From JANNGZ01 sp031404155 (GTDB lineage Bacteria > Pseudomonadota > Gammaproteobacteria > Burkholderiales > Burkholderiaceae_C), in assembly GCA_031404155.1 (NCBI GenBank), contig JANNGZ010000132.1:1-28229 (forward strand): a stretch of DNA of 28,229 nt, read 5' to 3'. Positions 7,272 through 15,120 of the stretch are shown here, in pieces (the stretch's first letter is position 1; every line of letters starts with the position of its first letter). The position numbers and the translations under genes were made by a program. The notes below the pieces were generated by a model. That model searched no databases and was not told where the DNA came from. It was given only the letters and a program-made list of their open reading frames with translations.

Positions 7272-9041
7272 TCACCTCCGCCGGCGCGTGGCCAGCAGGT
7301 CCAACACCTCACGCAGCAGCGGATTGGTCACCCCCGCGTCCAGGTCGATCGCCTGGCAATGCCCATAAAACCCGCTCAAGTCGGGCCCGACGCCGAGGCC
7401 GAAGACCTGGACTGCGCCGCCGTCTTCGACACGCTGCACCAGGTCGCGCAGATGCTGGTCGAGCGTGTGTTTGTCGTTCGCGAGCGTGGTCGCGCCGTCC
7501 ATCGGGCCGCCGTCGGAAACGACGACGAGCAGGCGCCTTCGGGCGTCGTGGGCGAGCAGGCGGCGCGCGGCCCAGTCCACCGCTTCGCCGTCGATGCCTT
7601 CGCGAAAGAGGTCGGCCTTGAGCAGCGCGGCGATGTCGCGGCGGGCGCGGCGCCACGGTGTGGCCGCGTCCTTGAACACCAGATGCTGCACCTCGTTGAG
7701 CCGGCCGGGAGCGGCGGGGCGGCCGGCGCGCTGCCAGTCGCGCAGCGCGCGCCCGCCGTTCCAGGCGCGCGTGGTGAAGCCGAGCACTTCGCTCACGGCG
7801 CCGGCCATCTCCAACGCGCGCGAGAAGGTCTCGACCAGCAGCGCCACATGGGCTGCGTGCTGACGCATCGAGCCTGAGCAGTCGATGAGAAAGCTCACCG
7901 CGCCGTCGACCGCGGGCTGCTCGCGCTCGGCGCGGAAGAGGCGGCGCTCGGTGGGGGAAGCGATCAGTTGCGCGATTCGCCGGCCGTCGATCTGGCCTTC
8001 TTCGAGCCCGGAGTCGACGCCGTCGCGCCTGGGCTCGGCGAACAAGGCTTTCAGCTCGCGCGCGAGCCGCGGCAGGTTGAGGTGCGTGTTCGCAAGGCGC
8101 TGGTCGAGCTGCTCGCGGAACTCGGCGAGCTGGGCCGGGCGCACCAGCGTTGACGCGCGCTGCTCGCGGTCGTAGGCGGTGGTGAAGATGCGGTAGGCGC
8201 CGCGCGTGCTGTCGAGCAACAGGCCGCGGCCGGAGACCGCGCTGGCGCTGTCATCGCTGGGCTCGGCGTCCGGGTCGTCCATCAGCAGGCGGAAGGCGAG
8301 ACGCTCGTCGGGGTCGTCCTCGCGGGCCGCTTCACCGCTGGGCGAGCCGCTGGAGGCATCGTCGCCGGCGTTGCGCAGCATCTGCTGCACCACCTCGGCA
8401 ACCGCGAGTGCATGCCGCGCATAAGCCGCCTGGTCGGCCCGCTCGCGCTTCAGGCCGGCAAGAGCGCGGCCGATCAGCGGCGCAAGTGCGTTTCGGGTGG
8501 CTTCGCGCGCGTCCTCGCTGGCTTCGAGCACCGGCTCGCCGGTCACGCGCGAGCGGCAGGTTTGCGCCACGGTGTAGAGCAGCAAGCCGCTCGCGGTGTC
8601 GGCCCCGCCGCCGGCAAAAAACTCGCGCGACCAGCTCTCGAAGCGGTGGCGCAGGTTGTGTTGCACGCCCTGGTGCTGCTCGTCGGCCAGCGCCTCGACA
8701 CGGAACTGCTCGAGCATCTCGAAGACCAGTCGCGCCGCCGGCCCGGCTGGTTTCAGCGCGGCGTGCAGGCGTGAGTCGGAAAGCGCCAGGCGCAGCGCCA
8801 GGCCGTCCGCCGCGCCGCGGAACGAGGCCAGGTCATCGTCGAACGCCTCGTGTTCGAGCCTCGGGTGCAGGTGCGGCGCAAACAGCGGCAGCCGCGTGCG
8901 GCCGCGGTGCAAGCGCGCGCCACGGAAGTGCAGCTCCCGCTCACCGGCCAGCGCACGGATGGCCGCGGCACAGAGCTCCTCTATGCGCTGCTGCCGGCGT
9001 GCGCGCTGGCGTGCCGCGGCCTGCGCGTCATCGTTTGACAT
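7272..9041 (-). CDS. cobT: Cobaltochelatase CobT-like protein with C-terminal VWA domain
   Basis: A 589-aa protein. CobT with CobN and CobS forms the ATP-dependent cobaltochelatase that inserts cobalt into hydrogenobyrinic diamide in aerobic cobalamin synthesis. The start chosen is ATG 9041 (MSNDDAQAAARQRARRQQRI); the frame is open 32 codons further but that part overlaps insert sequence. The N-terminal half is helical (ELHFRGARL, LEQFRVEALADEQ). An acidic linker is around residues 230-265 (ASSGSPSGEAAREDDPDERL). The VWA domain is C-terminal, with MIDAS motif DCSGS (Asp387, Ser389, Ser391) in FLIDCSGSMRQ and VVSDGGPMDG as a second loop. In the usual layout it directly follows cobS; here a 1.9-kb insert separates them, so its expression may be altered. 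A related MoxR/VWA pair with another metalation or activation target is possible. Confidence 0.85.
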   Translation of the reverse strand: MSNDDAQAAARQRARRQQRIEELCAAAIRALAGERELHFRGARLHRGRTRLPLFAPHLHPRLEHEAFDDDLASFRGAADGLALRLALSDSRLHAALKPAGPAARLVFEMLEQFRVEALADEQHQGVQHNLRHRFESWSREFFAGGGADTASGLLLYTVAQTCRSRVTGEPVLEASEDAREATRNALAPLIGRALAGLKRERADQAAYARHALAVAEVVQQMLRNAGDDASSGSPSGEAAREDDPDERLAFRLLMDDPDAEPSDDSASAVSGRGLLLDSTRGAYRIFTTAYDREQRASTLVRPAQLAEFREQLDQRLANTHLNLPRLARELKALFAEPRRDGVDSGLEEGQIDGRRIAQLIASPTERRLFRAEREQPAVDGAVSFLIDCSGSMRQHAAHVALLVETFSRALEMAGAVSEVLGFTTRAWNGGRALRDWQRAGRPAAPGRLNEVQHLVFKDAATPWRRARRDIAALLKADLFREGIDGEAVDWAARRLLAHDARRRLLVVVSDGGPMDGATTLANDKHTLDQHLRDLVQRVEDGGAVQVFGLGVGPDLSGFYGHCQAIDLDAGVTNPLLREVLDLLATRRRR

Positions 9042-9097
9042 GAGCGGCGACTGGGGGCCGCAGGCCGGAAGGCGGCGTCCGCTCGATGGGAATGCGA

Positions 9098-9671
9098 AGG
9101 GACTTCCCACCTTCGGGCAACGGCGTCGATGCGCCAAGATGGGTGGTGTTCGTAGTCATCAATCTCAAGCCACTGAAAGGGGAAGTCCCTGGAGCAGATT
9201 ACACGAGCTGTCGTTCGAGCTGAAGCCGTTCGCGGATCGGCCTGATGCCGCGCCAGCATTCCAGCGGCGGCAAGAACAATCTGGACGGCATACCAAGCGC
9301 GGCGACAACTATCTGCGCAGCCTGTTGATCCAGGGTGCGAAGTCGGCGGTGATGACGGCGCACAAACGCTCTGACCCGATCTCGCTGTGGGTCACGGCCC
9401 TGCGCGAGCGCTCGGGTTGGCAGAAGGCCGCCGTGGCGCTGGCCAACAAGAACGCCCGCATGTCCACAGGATGGAATGGAGACCTCGCTGAGCGGTTCGC
9501 ATCTGGGTCTGCACATCAGGCCACAGCGCCGGTGCAACAGGGCCGTCTCTGGAGAGCTGCTGTTCCTCGCTCACGCTCTTCAATGCCGCCCGCGCATTCA
9601 TCAACCGCGAAAGCACATCGGAGGCCATCGACGACGAGTACGAATTCAGCTAGACAAGGTGGGAAGTCCCT
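9098..9671. mobile_element. Insertion-sequence debris bounded by perfect 16-bp inverted repeats
   Basis: Bases 9098-9113 (agggacttcccacctt) are the exact reverse complement of bases 9656-9671. A partial third copy (ggaagtccct) lies at 9181-9190. The 574-bp block contains a transposase remnant (9239-9459) and two stretches I cannot identify (9114-9238 and 9460-9655). The second contains a plausible peptide tail on + ending ...INRESTSEAIDDEYEFS with a stop at 9651-9653, perhaps the end of another lost gene. I see no clear target duplication outside the repeats. The repeats may be the ends of a second, internally deleted element that captured the remnant. Confidence 0.55.
9239..9459 (+). pseudogene. 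IS110/IS1111-type transposase remnant (C-terminal part, frameshifted)
   Basis: The + strand reads GLMPRQHSSGGKNNLDGI in one frame (from 9239) and continues as TKRGDNYLRSLLIQGAKSAV then LWVTALRERSGWQKAAVALANKNAR in the next frame (from 9292 to 9459). Both halves fit the conserved C-terminal Transposase_20 region of IS1111-group IS110 transposases, whose usual form is PRQHSSGGKNNLGGISKRGD...YLRSLL. A frameshift near 9290 and loss of the N-terminal DEDD catalytic domain mean it is dead. No complete IS ends for this family were found. Confidence 0.8.
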
Positions 9672-9701
9672 CCAATGGGCGGCGCCTTTCGTGCCCGAGA
9701 G

Positions 9702-10886
9702 CTAGCCATTGACAAAGGGAGCAAGCCTGCTGGTGATGAAGTGGTTCGGACGCCAGCCGCCAAGCAACTTCTCGACCACAAAGTTGTCGACAAAGCCGGA
9801 TACGAAGCCAGCCGTTGGACTTGTCGCGTCCAGGCCCAGCGTGATGATGTAGCGGGTAGTCTTCGACGGAAGCCTCTGAATCCAGCTCTCCGACGTGACG
9901 TCGTGGATATAGGTTCTCACAAGGCCTTCATCCGGACTTACGGACTTGAGCCAGTGCTTGAACCTTCCTGCCCTATCCAACAACCCAAGGAACTCGTCGA
10001 AGGTCCGTTCGCCGCTGTCAATGACCTCGGCCAACCTTGGTGTGTCCGGGAGAACGATCTCCGTGAACTGTCTCTGGGACATCAAGTTGAGCGCAGTTCG
10101 CCGTAGAAGTTCATGGTGCCGAACCTGAACTACAGACGATGTGAGCTGAGAGCTCAGGAAGTCTCCTCCGTAGAACGAGGCGAGAGCGATGTCTGCTCGC
10201 GCGTCCTAAATTTGGGTGAGGATGTGGGCGACGGTAAGAGGTTCTGCTGGAGGCAGCAACACTGCGCGGCGCAGATTGATGGCGGCCAGGTCAATGTTGT
10301 GAAAGACGTGAAGGCCGAGGGCCGATTCGATGACATCGAACTTCAGCTCAGTACCCGGATCGACTCCGCCGGGCACTCGCGCGAGGACGGTACGAACGGC
10401 TAGCTTGACGTACTCGGGATCCATGAGGTCACGTTTGGCGGCATCAGGGATACCGCCTCGGACGAAGTGGTCCCCCGAAAGCTTGCGGACGGTGACTCTA
10501 TCGAGAAAGGCCTTGGCGAAGGAGTGCGCAACCTTCCGCTCAATAGACTGTGACTCGAGTTGGTGCTGGACGCGCTCTTGAACGGTCTTAAACGTTCCGA
10601 CAGACTGGTGACCGGTGATGGTGAAGGCCACGAACTTGTGAATCTGGAACGCACCCGCAGACTCGGTATGAGTCGCGAGCAGTTCCTCGGTGTAGACCGC
10701 AGAGAAGTCCGGACGCCGCAGGAGCGAGAGTAGGCGTTGAGGTCCAATCTGCTTTAGCAGAGCTTCGAGCGTGCCGCGGTCGATCACCAAATGGACGTGT
10801 TGGTAATAGAGTAGCGCTTCAGCAATCTGACCCGCAAAGATCGGCACCCCGGCTTCGGCTCGCCGCAAGACAACGTGATCAAACAT
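9702..10886 (-). pseudogene. 394-codon gene of unknown function interrupted by one in-frame TAG
   Basis: On the minus strand a reading frame runs from ATG 10886 to the stop at 9702-9704 with a single amber codon at 10208-10206 (after residue 226). The frame on both sides is the same: 226 residues ending PLTVAHILTQI, the TAG, then DARADIALASFYGGDFLSS onward for 167 residues. Reading TAG as a mutated CAG (Gln) gives one smooth 394-aa protein. I do not recognise the family. There is no signal peptide or membrane segment, and the sequence looks like a soluble alpha/beta protein (AEALLYYQHVHLVIDRGTLE; FVAFTITGHQSVG). Sampled lines are about 58-62% G+C versus about 72% in a cobT line, which suggests transfer. 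It could be a pseudogene, two separate products (a second ATG lies at 10085), or a sequencing error. No SD-like sequence is obvious before ATG 10886. Confidence 0.65.
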
Positions 10887-10946
10887 GGTGGGAGTCTATC
10901 GACCGGTCGCAGTGCGTCTCTTGCGCCGCCTAACACCATGGCGTGG

Positions 10947-11933
10947 TCAGCCCGCGAGCGCGCTGCCGTGGCCGAGCTCAGCGTCGAAGCAGCGCTGGAA
11001 ATACTCGGCCACGACAGGCAGCTCGGCCTCGTCGCAGCGGTTCGCGAACGCGAGCTTGAAGGCCAGCGCCACGTCGCCGAAGATTTCCAGGTTCTCGGCC
11101 CAGCCGATCACGGTGCGCGGCGACATCAGGGTGCTGAGGTCGCCCGCGGCAAACCCTTTGCGCGTGAGCTCGGCCAGCGCCACCATCTTCGCGGCGAGAA
11201 CGCGGCCCGAAGCGGACTGAAGCGACGGCACCCGCGCGAGCACGATCGCCACCTCTTCCTCGCGCGGCAGGTAGTTCAGCGTGGCCACGATGTTCCAGCG
11301 GTCCACCTGCGCATGGTTCAACTTCTGCGCGCCGTGGTACATGCCGTTCAGGTTGCCCAGGCCCACCGTGTTGGCGGTGGCGAAAAGGCGGAACTGCGGG
11401 TGCGGTGCGAGCACCCGGTTCTGGTCGAGCAGGGTGAAGCGGCCGTCGCGTTCGAGCAGGCGCTGGATCACGAACATCACCTCGGGCCGGCCGGCGTCGT
11501 ACTCGTCGAACACCAGCGCCACCGGGCGCTGCAGGGCCCAGGGCACGATGCCTTCCTGGAACTCGGTGACCTGCTGGCCTTCACGCAGAACCACCGCGTC
11601 CTTGCCGACGAGGTCCAGGCGGCTCAGGTGGCCGTCGAGGTTCACGCGCACACAAGGCCAGTTCAGGCGCGCGGCCACCTGCTCGATGTGCGTTGACTTG
11701 CCGGTGCCGTGCAGGCCCTGCACCATCACCCGCCGGTTGCGGGTGAAGCCGGCCAGGATCGCGAGCGTCACGTCGCGGTTGAAGCGGTAGGCGGTATCGA
11801 CCTCGGGCACATGTTCGTCGCGCTCGCTGAACGCTGGCACCCTCAGGCCGGAGTCGATGCCGAAGGTGTCGCGCACCGAAAGTTCGTGGTCGGGCTGGAT
11901 CTGGCTCAAGTCGGTCGCGGGTGCGGGCTTCAT
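10947..11933 (-). CDS. cobS: Cobaltochelatase subunit CobS (AAA+ ATPase)
   Basis: A 328-aa protein of normal CobS length, starting at ATG 11933. CobS is the AAA+ motor that works with VWA protein CobT to drive CobN-dependent cobalt insertion in aerobic cobalamin synthesis. The N-terminus (SVRDTFGIDSGLRVPAFSER) and the LNGMYHGAQKLNHAQVDRW stretch are strongly CobS-like. Walker A is GLHGTGKST (residues 73-81, Lys79), Walker B is ALVFDEYD (Asp143, Glu144), and FATANTVGLGN contains the sensor Asn. The neighbours downstream on the same strand are an unknown interrupted gene and then cobT. No other cob gene is in the window, so a cobalamin role is inferred from sequence resemblance only. The 237 bp upstream separate it from the divergent xsc gene. 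Confidence 0.9.
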   Translation of the reverse strand: MKPAPATDLSQIQPDHELSVRDTFGIDSGLRVPAFSERDEHVPEVDTAYRFNRDVTLAILAGFTRNRRVMVQGLHGTGKSTHIEQVAARLNWPCVRVNLDGHLSRLDLVGKDAVVLREGQQVTEFQEGIVPWALQRPVALVFDEYDAGRPEVMFVIQRLLERDGRFTLLDQNRVLAPHPQFRLFATANTVGLGNLNGMYHGAQKLNHAQVDRWNIVATLNYLPREEEVAIVLARVPSLQSASGRVLAAKMVALAELTRKGFAAGDLSTLMSPRTVIGWAENLEIFGDVALAFKLAFANRCDEAELPVVAEYFQRCFDAELGHGSALAG

Positions 11934-12099
11934 CGGCTCGGGTTTTCAAGGGTGCTGGTGCGGCGGCTTCGATCTGGCTTGAGTATCTCTTGAAGCCCGG
12001 CTGGCGCTTCCATGCGCGCTGTGGCTGACGCCGTGGCTGAAGGAGATCACCGCCGCCCCGACGATGGTTTTTACGCTGGCGTTCGCGGCGGCACAAAAC

Positions 12100-12106
12100 T
12101 TATAGT
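12100..12106 (+). promoter_or_regulatory. Possible -10 element upstream of xsc
   Basis: The sequence ttatagt stands out in the GC-rich cobS-xsc divergent gap, about 65 bp before the xsc start codon. It fits a sigma-70 -10 box (TATAGT), but no good -35 box lies 16-18 bp upstream (cgcgg-rich sequence), so an activator would be needed. No operator palindrome was recognised in the gap. Confidence 0.3.
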
Positions 12107-12170
12107 CCCGCACTCGCGGCAGAGCGCGCCGCGCCCTCTTCTTGCATCGCCTTTGGAAAGCCCAGCAGCC

Positions 12171-13988
12171 ATGAACGCCCCCCAAGCCGAACACCGCAGC
12201 GTTGTTGCCGGCGTGCAGAAGATGACGCCCTCCGAAGCCTTTGTCGAGACGATGGTGGCGCAAGGGGTCACCGAGATGTTCGGCATCATGGGCTCGGCCT
12301 TCATGGATGCGATGGACATCTTCGCGCCCGCCGGCATCCGCCTGATTCCGGTGGTGCACGAGCAGGGCGCGGGCCACATGGCCGACGGTTTCTCGCGCGC
12401 CAGCGGCCGCCACGGTGTGGTTATCGGGCAGAACGGCCCGGGCATCAGCAACTGCGTCACCGCGATCGCGGCGGCGTACTGGGCGCATTCGCCGGTGGTG
12501 CTGATCACGCCCGAAACCGGCACCATGGGCCAGGGCCTCGGCGGCTTCCAGGAGGCCAACCAACTGCCGATGTTCCAGGAGTTCACCAAGTACCAGGGCC
12601 ATGTGAACAACAACAAGCGCATGGCCGAGTTCACCGCGCGCTGCTTCGACCGCGCCCATTCCGAACTCGGGCCGACGCAGCTGAACATTCCACGCGATTT
12701 GTTCTACGGCGAGATCACTTGCGAGATCCCGAAGCCGATGCGCCTGGACCGCGGCCCCGGCGGCGACGCCAGCCTGGACGCCGCCGCCGAGCTGCTCGCC
12801 CGCGCCAGGTTCCCGGTGTTGGTCAGCGGCGGCGGGGTAGTGATGAGCGGTGCGTGGGACGAATGCATCGCGCTGGCCGAGCGGCTCGGCTGCCCGGTGG
12901 TCAACAGCTACCAGCACAACGACTCCTTCCCCGCGAGCCACACGCAGTGGTGCGGCCCGCTCGGCTACCAGGGCAGCAAGGCGGGCATGAAGCTGATCGG
13001 CGAGGCCGACGTGGTGATTGCGCTCGGCACCCGCCTCGGCCCCTTCGGCACGCTGCCGCAGTACGGCATGGACTACTGGCCCAAGGCCGCCCGCATCATC
13101 CAGATCGACGCCGACCACAAGATGCTCGGCCTGGTGAAGAAGATCGACGTCGGCATCTGCGGCGACGCGCGTGCCGCGGCCTCCGCGCTGCTGGCGCGCC
13201 TGGCGAACAAGACACTCGCCTGCGACGCGACCAAAGCCGAACGTGCCGCGCGCACCGGGAGCGAGAAGGCGGCATGGGAAAAGGAACTCAACGGGTGGAC
13301 GCATGAGCGCGACCCGTACAGCCTGGACATGATCGAAGAAGCCAAGGGCGAAACCACGCCCGGCGGCGGCCGCTGGCTGCACCCGCGCCAGGTGCTGCGC
13401 GAGCTGGAAAAGGCGATGCCCAAGGACGTGATGGTCTCCACCGACATCGGCAACATCAACTCGATTGCGCACAGCTACCTGCGCTTCGAGCGCCCACGCA
13501 GCTTCTTCGCGCCGATGAGCTACGGCAACTGCGGCTACGCCTTCCCGACGATGGTTGGCGCCAAGGTGGCCGCGCCCGAGCGGCCGGCGGTGAGCTACGC
13601 GGGCGACGGCGCCTGGGGCATGAGCATGGGCGAAGTCATGACTTGCGTGCGCCACAACATCCCGGTCACCGCCGTCGTGTTCCACAACCGCCAGTGGGGT
13701 GCCGAGAAGAAGAACCAGGTCGACTTCTACAACCGCCGCTTCGTGGCCGGAGAGTTGGATAACCAGAGCTTTGCCGGCATCGCCAAGGCGATGGGCGCCG
13801 AGGGCATCGTGGTCGACCAGCTCGAAGACGTGGGCCCGGCGCTCCAACGCGCGATCGGGATGCAGATGAACGAAGGCAAGACCTGCGTCATCGAAATCAT
13901 GTGCACTCGCGAATTGGGCGACCCGTTCCGCCGCGACGCGCTGGCGATGCCGGTGCGCTTGCTCGACAAGTACAAGGACTACGTCTGA
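12171..13988 (+). CDS. xsc: Sulfoacetaldehyde acetyltransferase (thiamine-diphosphate enzyme)
   Basis: A 605-aa protein, the usual Xsc size. Xsc converts sulfoacetaldehyde and phosphate to sulfite and acetyl phosphate, the step where taurine, isethionate and sulfoacetate degradation converge. The start is ATG 12171, with ggaaag about 10 bases upstream. The N-terminal PYR domain has VVHEQGAGHMADGFSRASGR, with the cofactor-activating Glu64, and IGQNGPGISNCVTAIAAAYW. The central domain has VLVSGGGVVMSG. The C-terminal PP domain has the ThDP/Mg motif beginning GDGAWGMSMGEVMTCV and ending near FHNRQWGAEKKNQVDFYN. NIPRDLFYGEI and GPLGYQGSKAGMKL are patterns I associate with Xsc rather than acetolactate synthase. 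It is followed by pta 15 bp downstream, the typical xsc-pta order, which supports the call. Confidence 0.93.
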   Translation: MNAPQAEHRSVVAGVQKMTPSEAFVETMVAQGVTEMFGIMGSAFMDAMDIFAPAGIRLIPVVHEQGAGHMADGFSRASGRHGVVIGQNGPGISNCVTAIAAAYWAHSPVVLITPETGTMGQGLGGFQEANQLPMFQEFTKYQGHVNNNKRMAEFTARCFDRAHSELGPTQLNIPRDLFYGEITCEIPKPMRLDRGPGGDASLDAAAELLARARFPVLVSGGGVVMSGAWDECIALAERLGCPVVNSYQHNDSFPASHTQWCGPLGYQGSKAGMKLIGEADVVIALGTRLGPFGTLPQYGMDYWPKAARIIQIDADHKMLGLVKKIDVGICGDARAAASALLARLANKTLACDATKAERAARTGSEKAAWEKELNGWTHERDPYSLDMIEEAKGETTPGGGRWLHPRQVLRELEKAMPKDVMVSTDIGNINSIAHSYLRFERPRSFFAPMSYGNCGYAFPTMVGAKVAAPERPAVSYAGDGAWGMSMGEVMTCVRHNIPVTAVVFHNRQWGAEKKNQVDFYNRRFVAGELDNQSFAGIAKAMGAEGIVVDQLEDVGPALQRAIGMQMNEGKTCVIEIMCTRELGDPFRRDALAMPVRLLDKYKDYV

Positions 13989-14002
13989 GCGGCACCGAGC
14001 CC

Positions 14003-15079
14003 GTGCCCAGCGACGCCGGCGCGCCCGCCGCGGCGCATCCGCGGCTGGCGGCCCTGGTGCAACGCGCGCAGGCCGCGACACGAGCCAGCTCGAAAGCGGC
14101 GCCACCCACGGTGGCGCTGGTGTACCCCTGCGATGCACTGGCGCTGCAAGCTGCGGCGTGCATGGCCGACCTCGGGCTCGCGCGGCCGCTGCTGGTGGGC
14201 CCGCGCAAAGGCATCGAGCGTGCGGCCGATGCGGCGGGGGTGGACACGCGCCGCTTCGAAATCGTCGAGCCCAACGCCGCGACCGGTGTCGCGGCCAAGA
14301 GCGCTGCCCCAAGCGTGGCCACAGGCGCGACCACAGGCGCGACCACGGGCGCGACCACAAGCGCGGCCGCAAGCGCAGCAGCCAGCGCACAACACGCCTG
14401 CGCCCTCGCCCGCAGCGGCGCGGTGGCCGCGCTGATGAAGGGCTCGCTGCACAGCGACGAGTTGCTGCACGCGGTGGCCAACCGCCACCACGGGCTGCAC
14501 GGCAAAACCCGCATCGGCCACACCTTCGTCTTCGACCTGCCGCGTTACTCCAAGCTGCTCGCACTCACCGACTGCGTCGTGAATGAGAACCCGAAGCTGC
14601 CGACCAAGCGCGACCTGATCACCACGGCCTTGCAGGTGCTGGCCGCGGCCGGGGTCAACCATCCTAAGGTGGGCATCGTGGCCGCAGTGGAAACCGTGAA
14701 CCCGGCGATGCCCGCCACGCTGGACGCGCAGGCGCTGGTGGAGATGTCGCGCCAGGGCCGGTGGCCCGGTGCCGTGGTCGAAGGCCCCTTCGGTTTCGAC
14801 AACGCGATCTCGGCTCAGTCCGCGCGCATCAAGGGAATGACATCGCAGGTGGCCGGCGACGCCGACCTGCTGCTGATGCCCGACCTGAACGCGGGCAATA
14901 TGCTGTACAAAAGTTTCATCTACATCGGCGGCGGCGCCTGTGCCGGCATCGTCACCGGCACCCTGGTGCCGGTGGTGCTCACCAGCCGCGCCGACGCGCT
15001 CGAGTCGCGCATCGCGTCGGTGGCGCTGGCGGTGTTGGTCTCGGCGCAGGCGCAGGCGCCGCAGGCCGCTCAGGGGTGA
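14003..15079 (+). CDS. pta: Phosphate acetyltransferase (xsc-linked)
   Basis: A 358-aa protein of the short PTA/PTB family that makes acetyl-CoA from the acetyl phosphate released by Xsc. The start is taken as GTG 14003, 14 bp after the xsc stop; the only upstream in-frame ATG (13901) lies well inside xsc. Conserved parts are VALVYPCDALALQAA, the PLLVGPRKGIERAADAAGVD region, GAVAALMKGSLHSDELL, EGPFGFDNAIS, LLMPDLNAGNMLYKSF and GTLVPVVLTSRADALESRIA, all family landmarks. Residues of about 104-127 are an Ala/Thr low-complexity insert (ATGATTGATTGATTSAAAS) coded by six 12-bp repeats, absent from normal members. It sits between the two ordered parts and probably forms a surface loop. The ending is Ala/Gln-rich. 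Confidence 0.9.
   Translation: MPSDAGAPAAAHPRLAALVQRAQAATRASSKAAPPTVALVYPCDALALQAAACMADLGLARPLLVGPRKGIERAADAAGVDTRRFEIVEPNAATGVAAKSAAPSVATGATTGATTGATTSAAASAAASAQHACALARSGAVAALMKGSLHSDELLHAVANRHHGLHGKTRIGHTFVFDLPRYSKLLALTDCVVNENPKLPTKRDLITTALQVLAAAGVNHPKVGIVAAVETVNPAMPATLDAQALVEMSRQGRWPGAVVEGPFGFDNAISAQSARIKGMTSQVAGDADLLLMPDLNAGNMLYKSFIYIGGGACAGIVTGTLVPVVLTSRADALESRIASVALAVLVSAQAQAPQAAQG
14313..14384. repeat. 12-bp in-frame tandem repeat inside pta
   Basis: Six 12-bp units starting gcg (14313, 14325, 14337, 14349, 14361, 14373), the clearest being gcgcgaccacag, gcgcgaccacgg and gcgcgaccacaa. The first and the last two are degenerate. The unit length is a multiple of three, so copy-number change would leave the pta frame intact. 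Confidence 0.8.
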
Positions 15080-15120
15080 CCCGGCCCGCCTCGTGATCAT
15101 TGCGCTCAGGCCCAGATTCG

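Noticed and set aside
10928..10934. gcctaac / gttaggc next to the interrupted gene, like an integron attC core
   Set aside because: Only one 7-bp match exists; the partner core and the folded palindrome of an attC site are absent at the other end of the gene (near 9675-9701), so a gene cassette is not supported.
10947..11933. AAA+ ATPase as the ATPase of the tail-like system
   Set aside because: The protein has CobS-specific segments and is paired with a CobT-like VWA protein on the opposite strand; it does not resemble the eCIS ATPase and is over 4 kb away.
12012..12170. Upstream extension of the xsc frame to ATG 12012
   Set aside because: The extra 53 residues are Arg/Pro-rich and unlike Xsc N-termini, and the likely -10 box at 12100-12106 lies inside them; ATG 12171 has the better RBS.
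11946..14564. 872-codon open frame on the minus strand opposite xsc and pta
   Set aside because: It lies antisense to two well-recognised enzymes, is His/Arg/Ala-rich without domain patterns, and is the usual shadow of GC-rich coding sequence.
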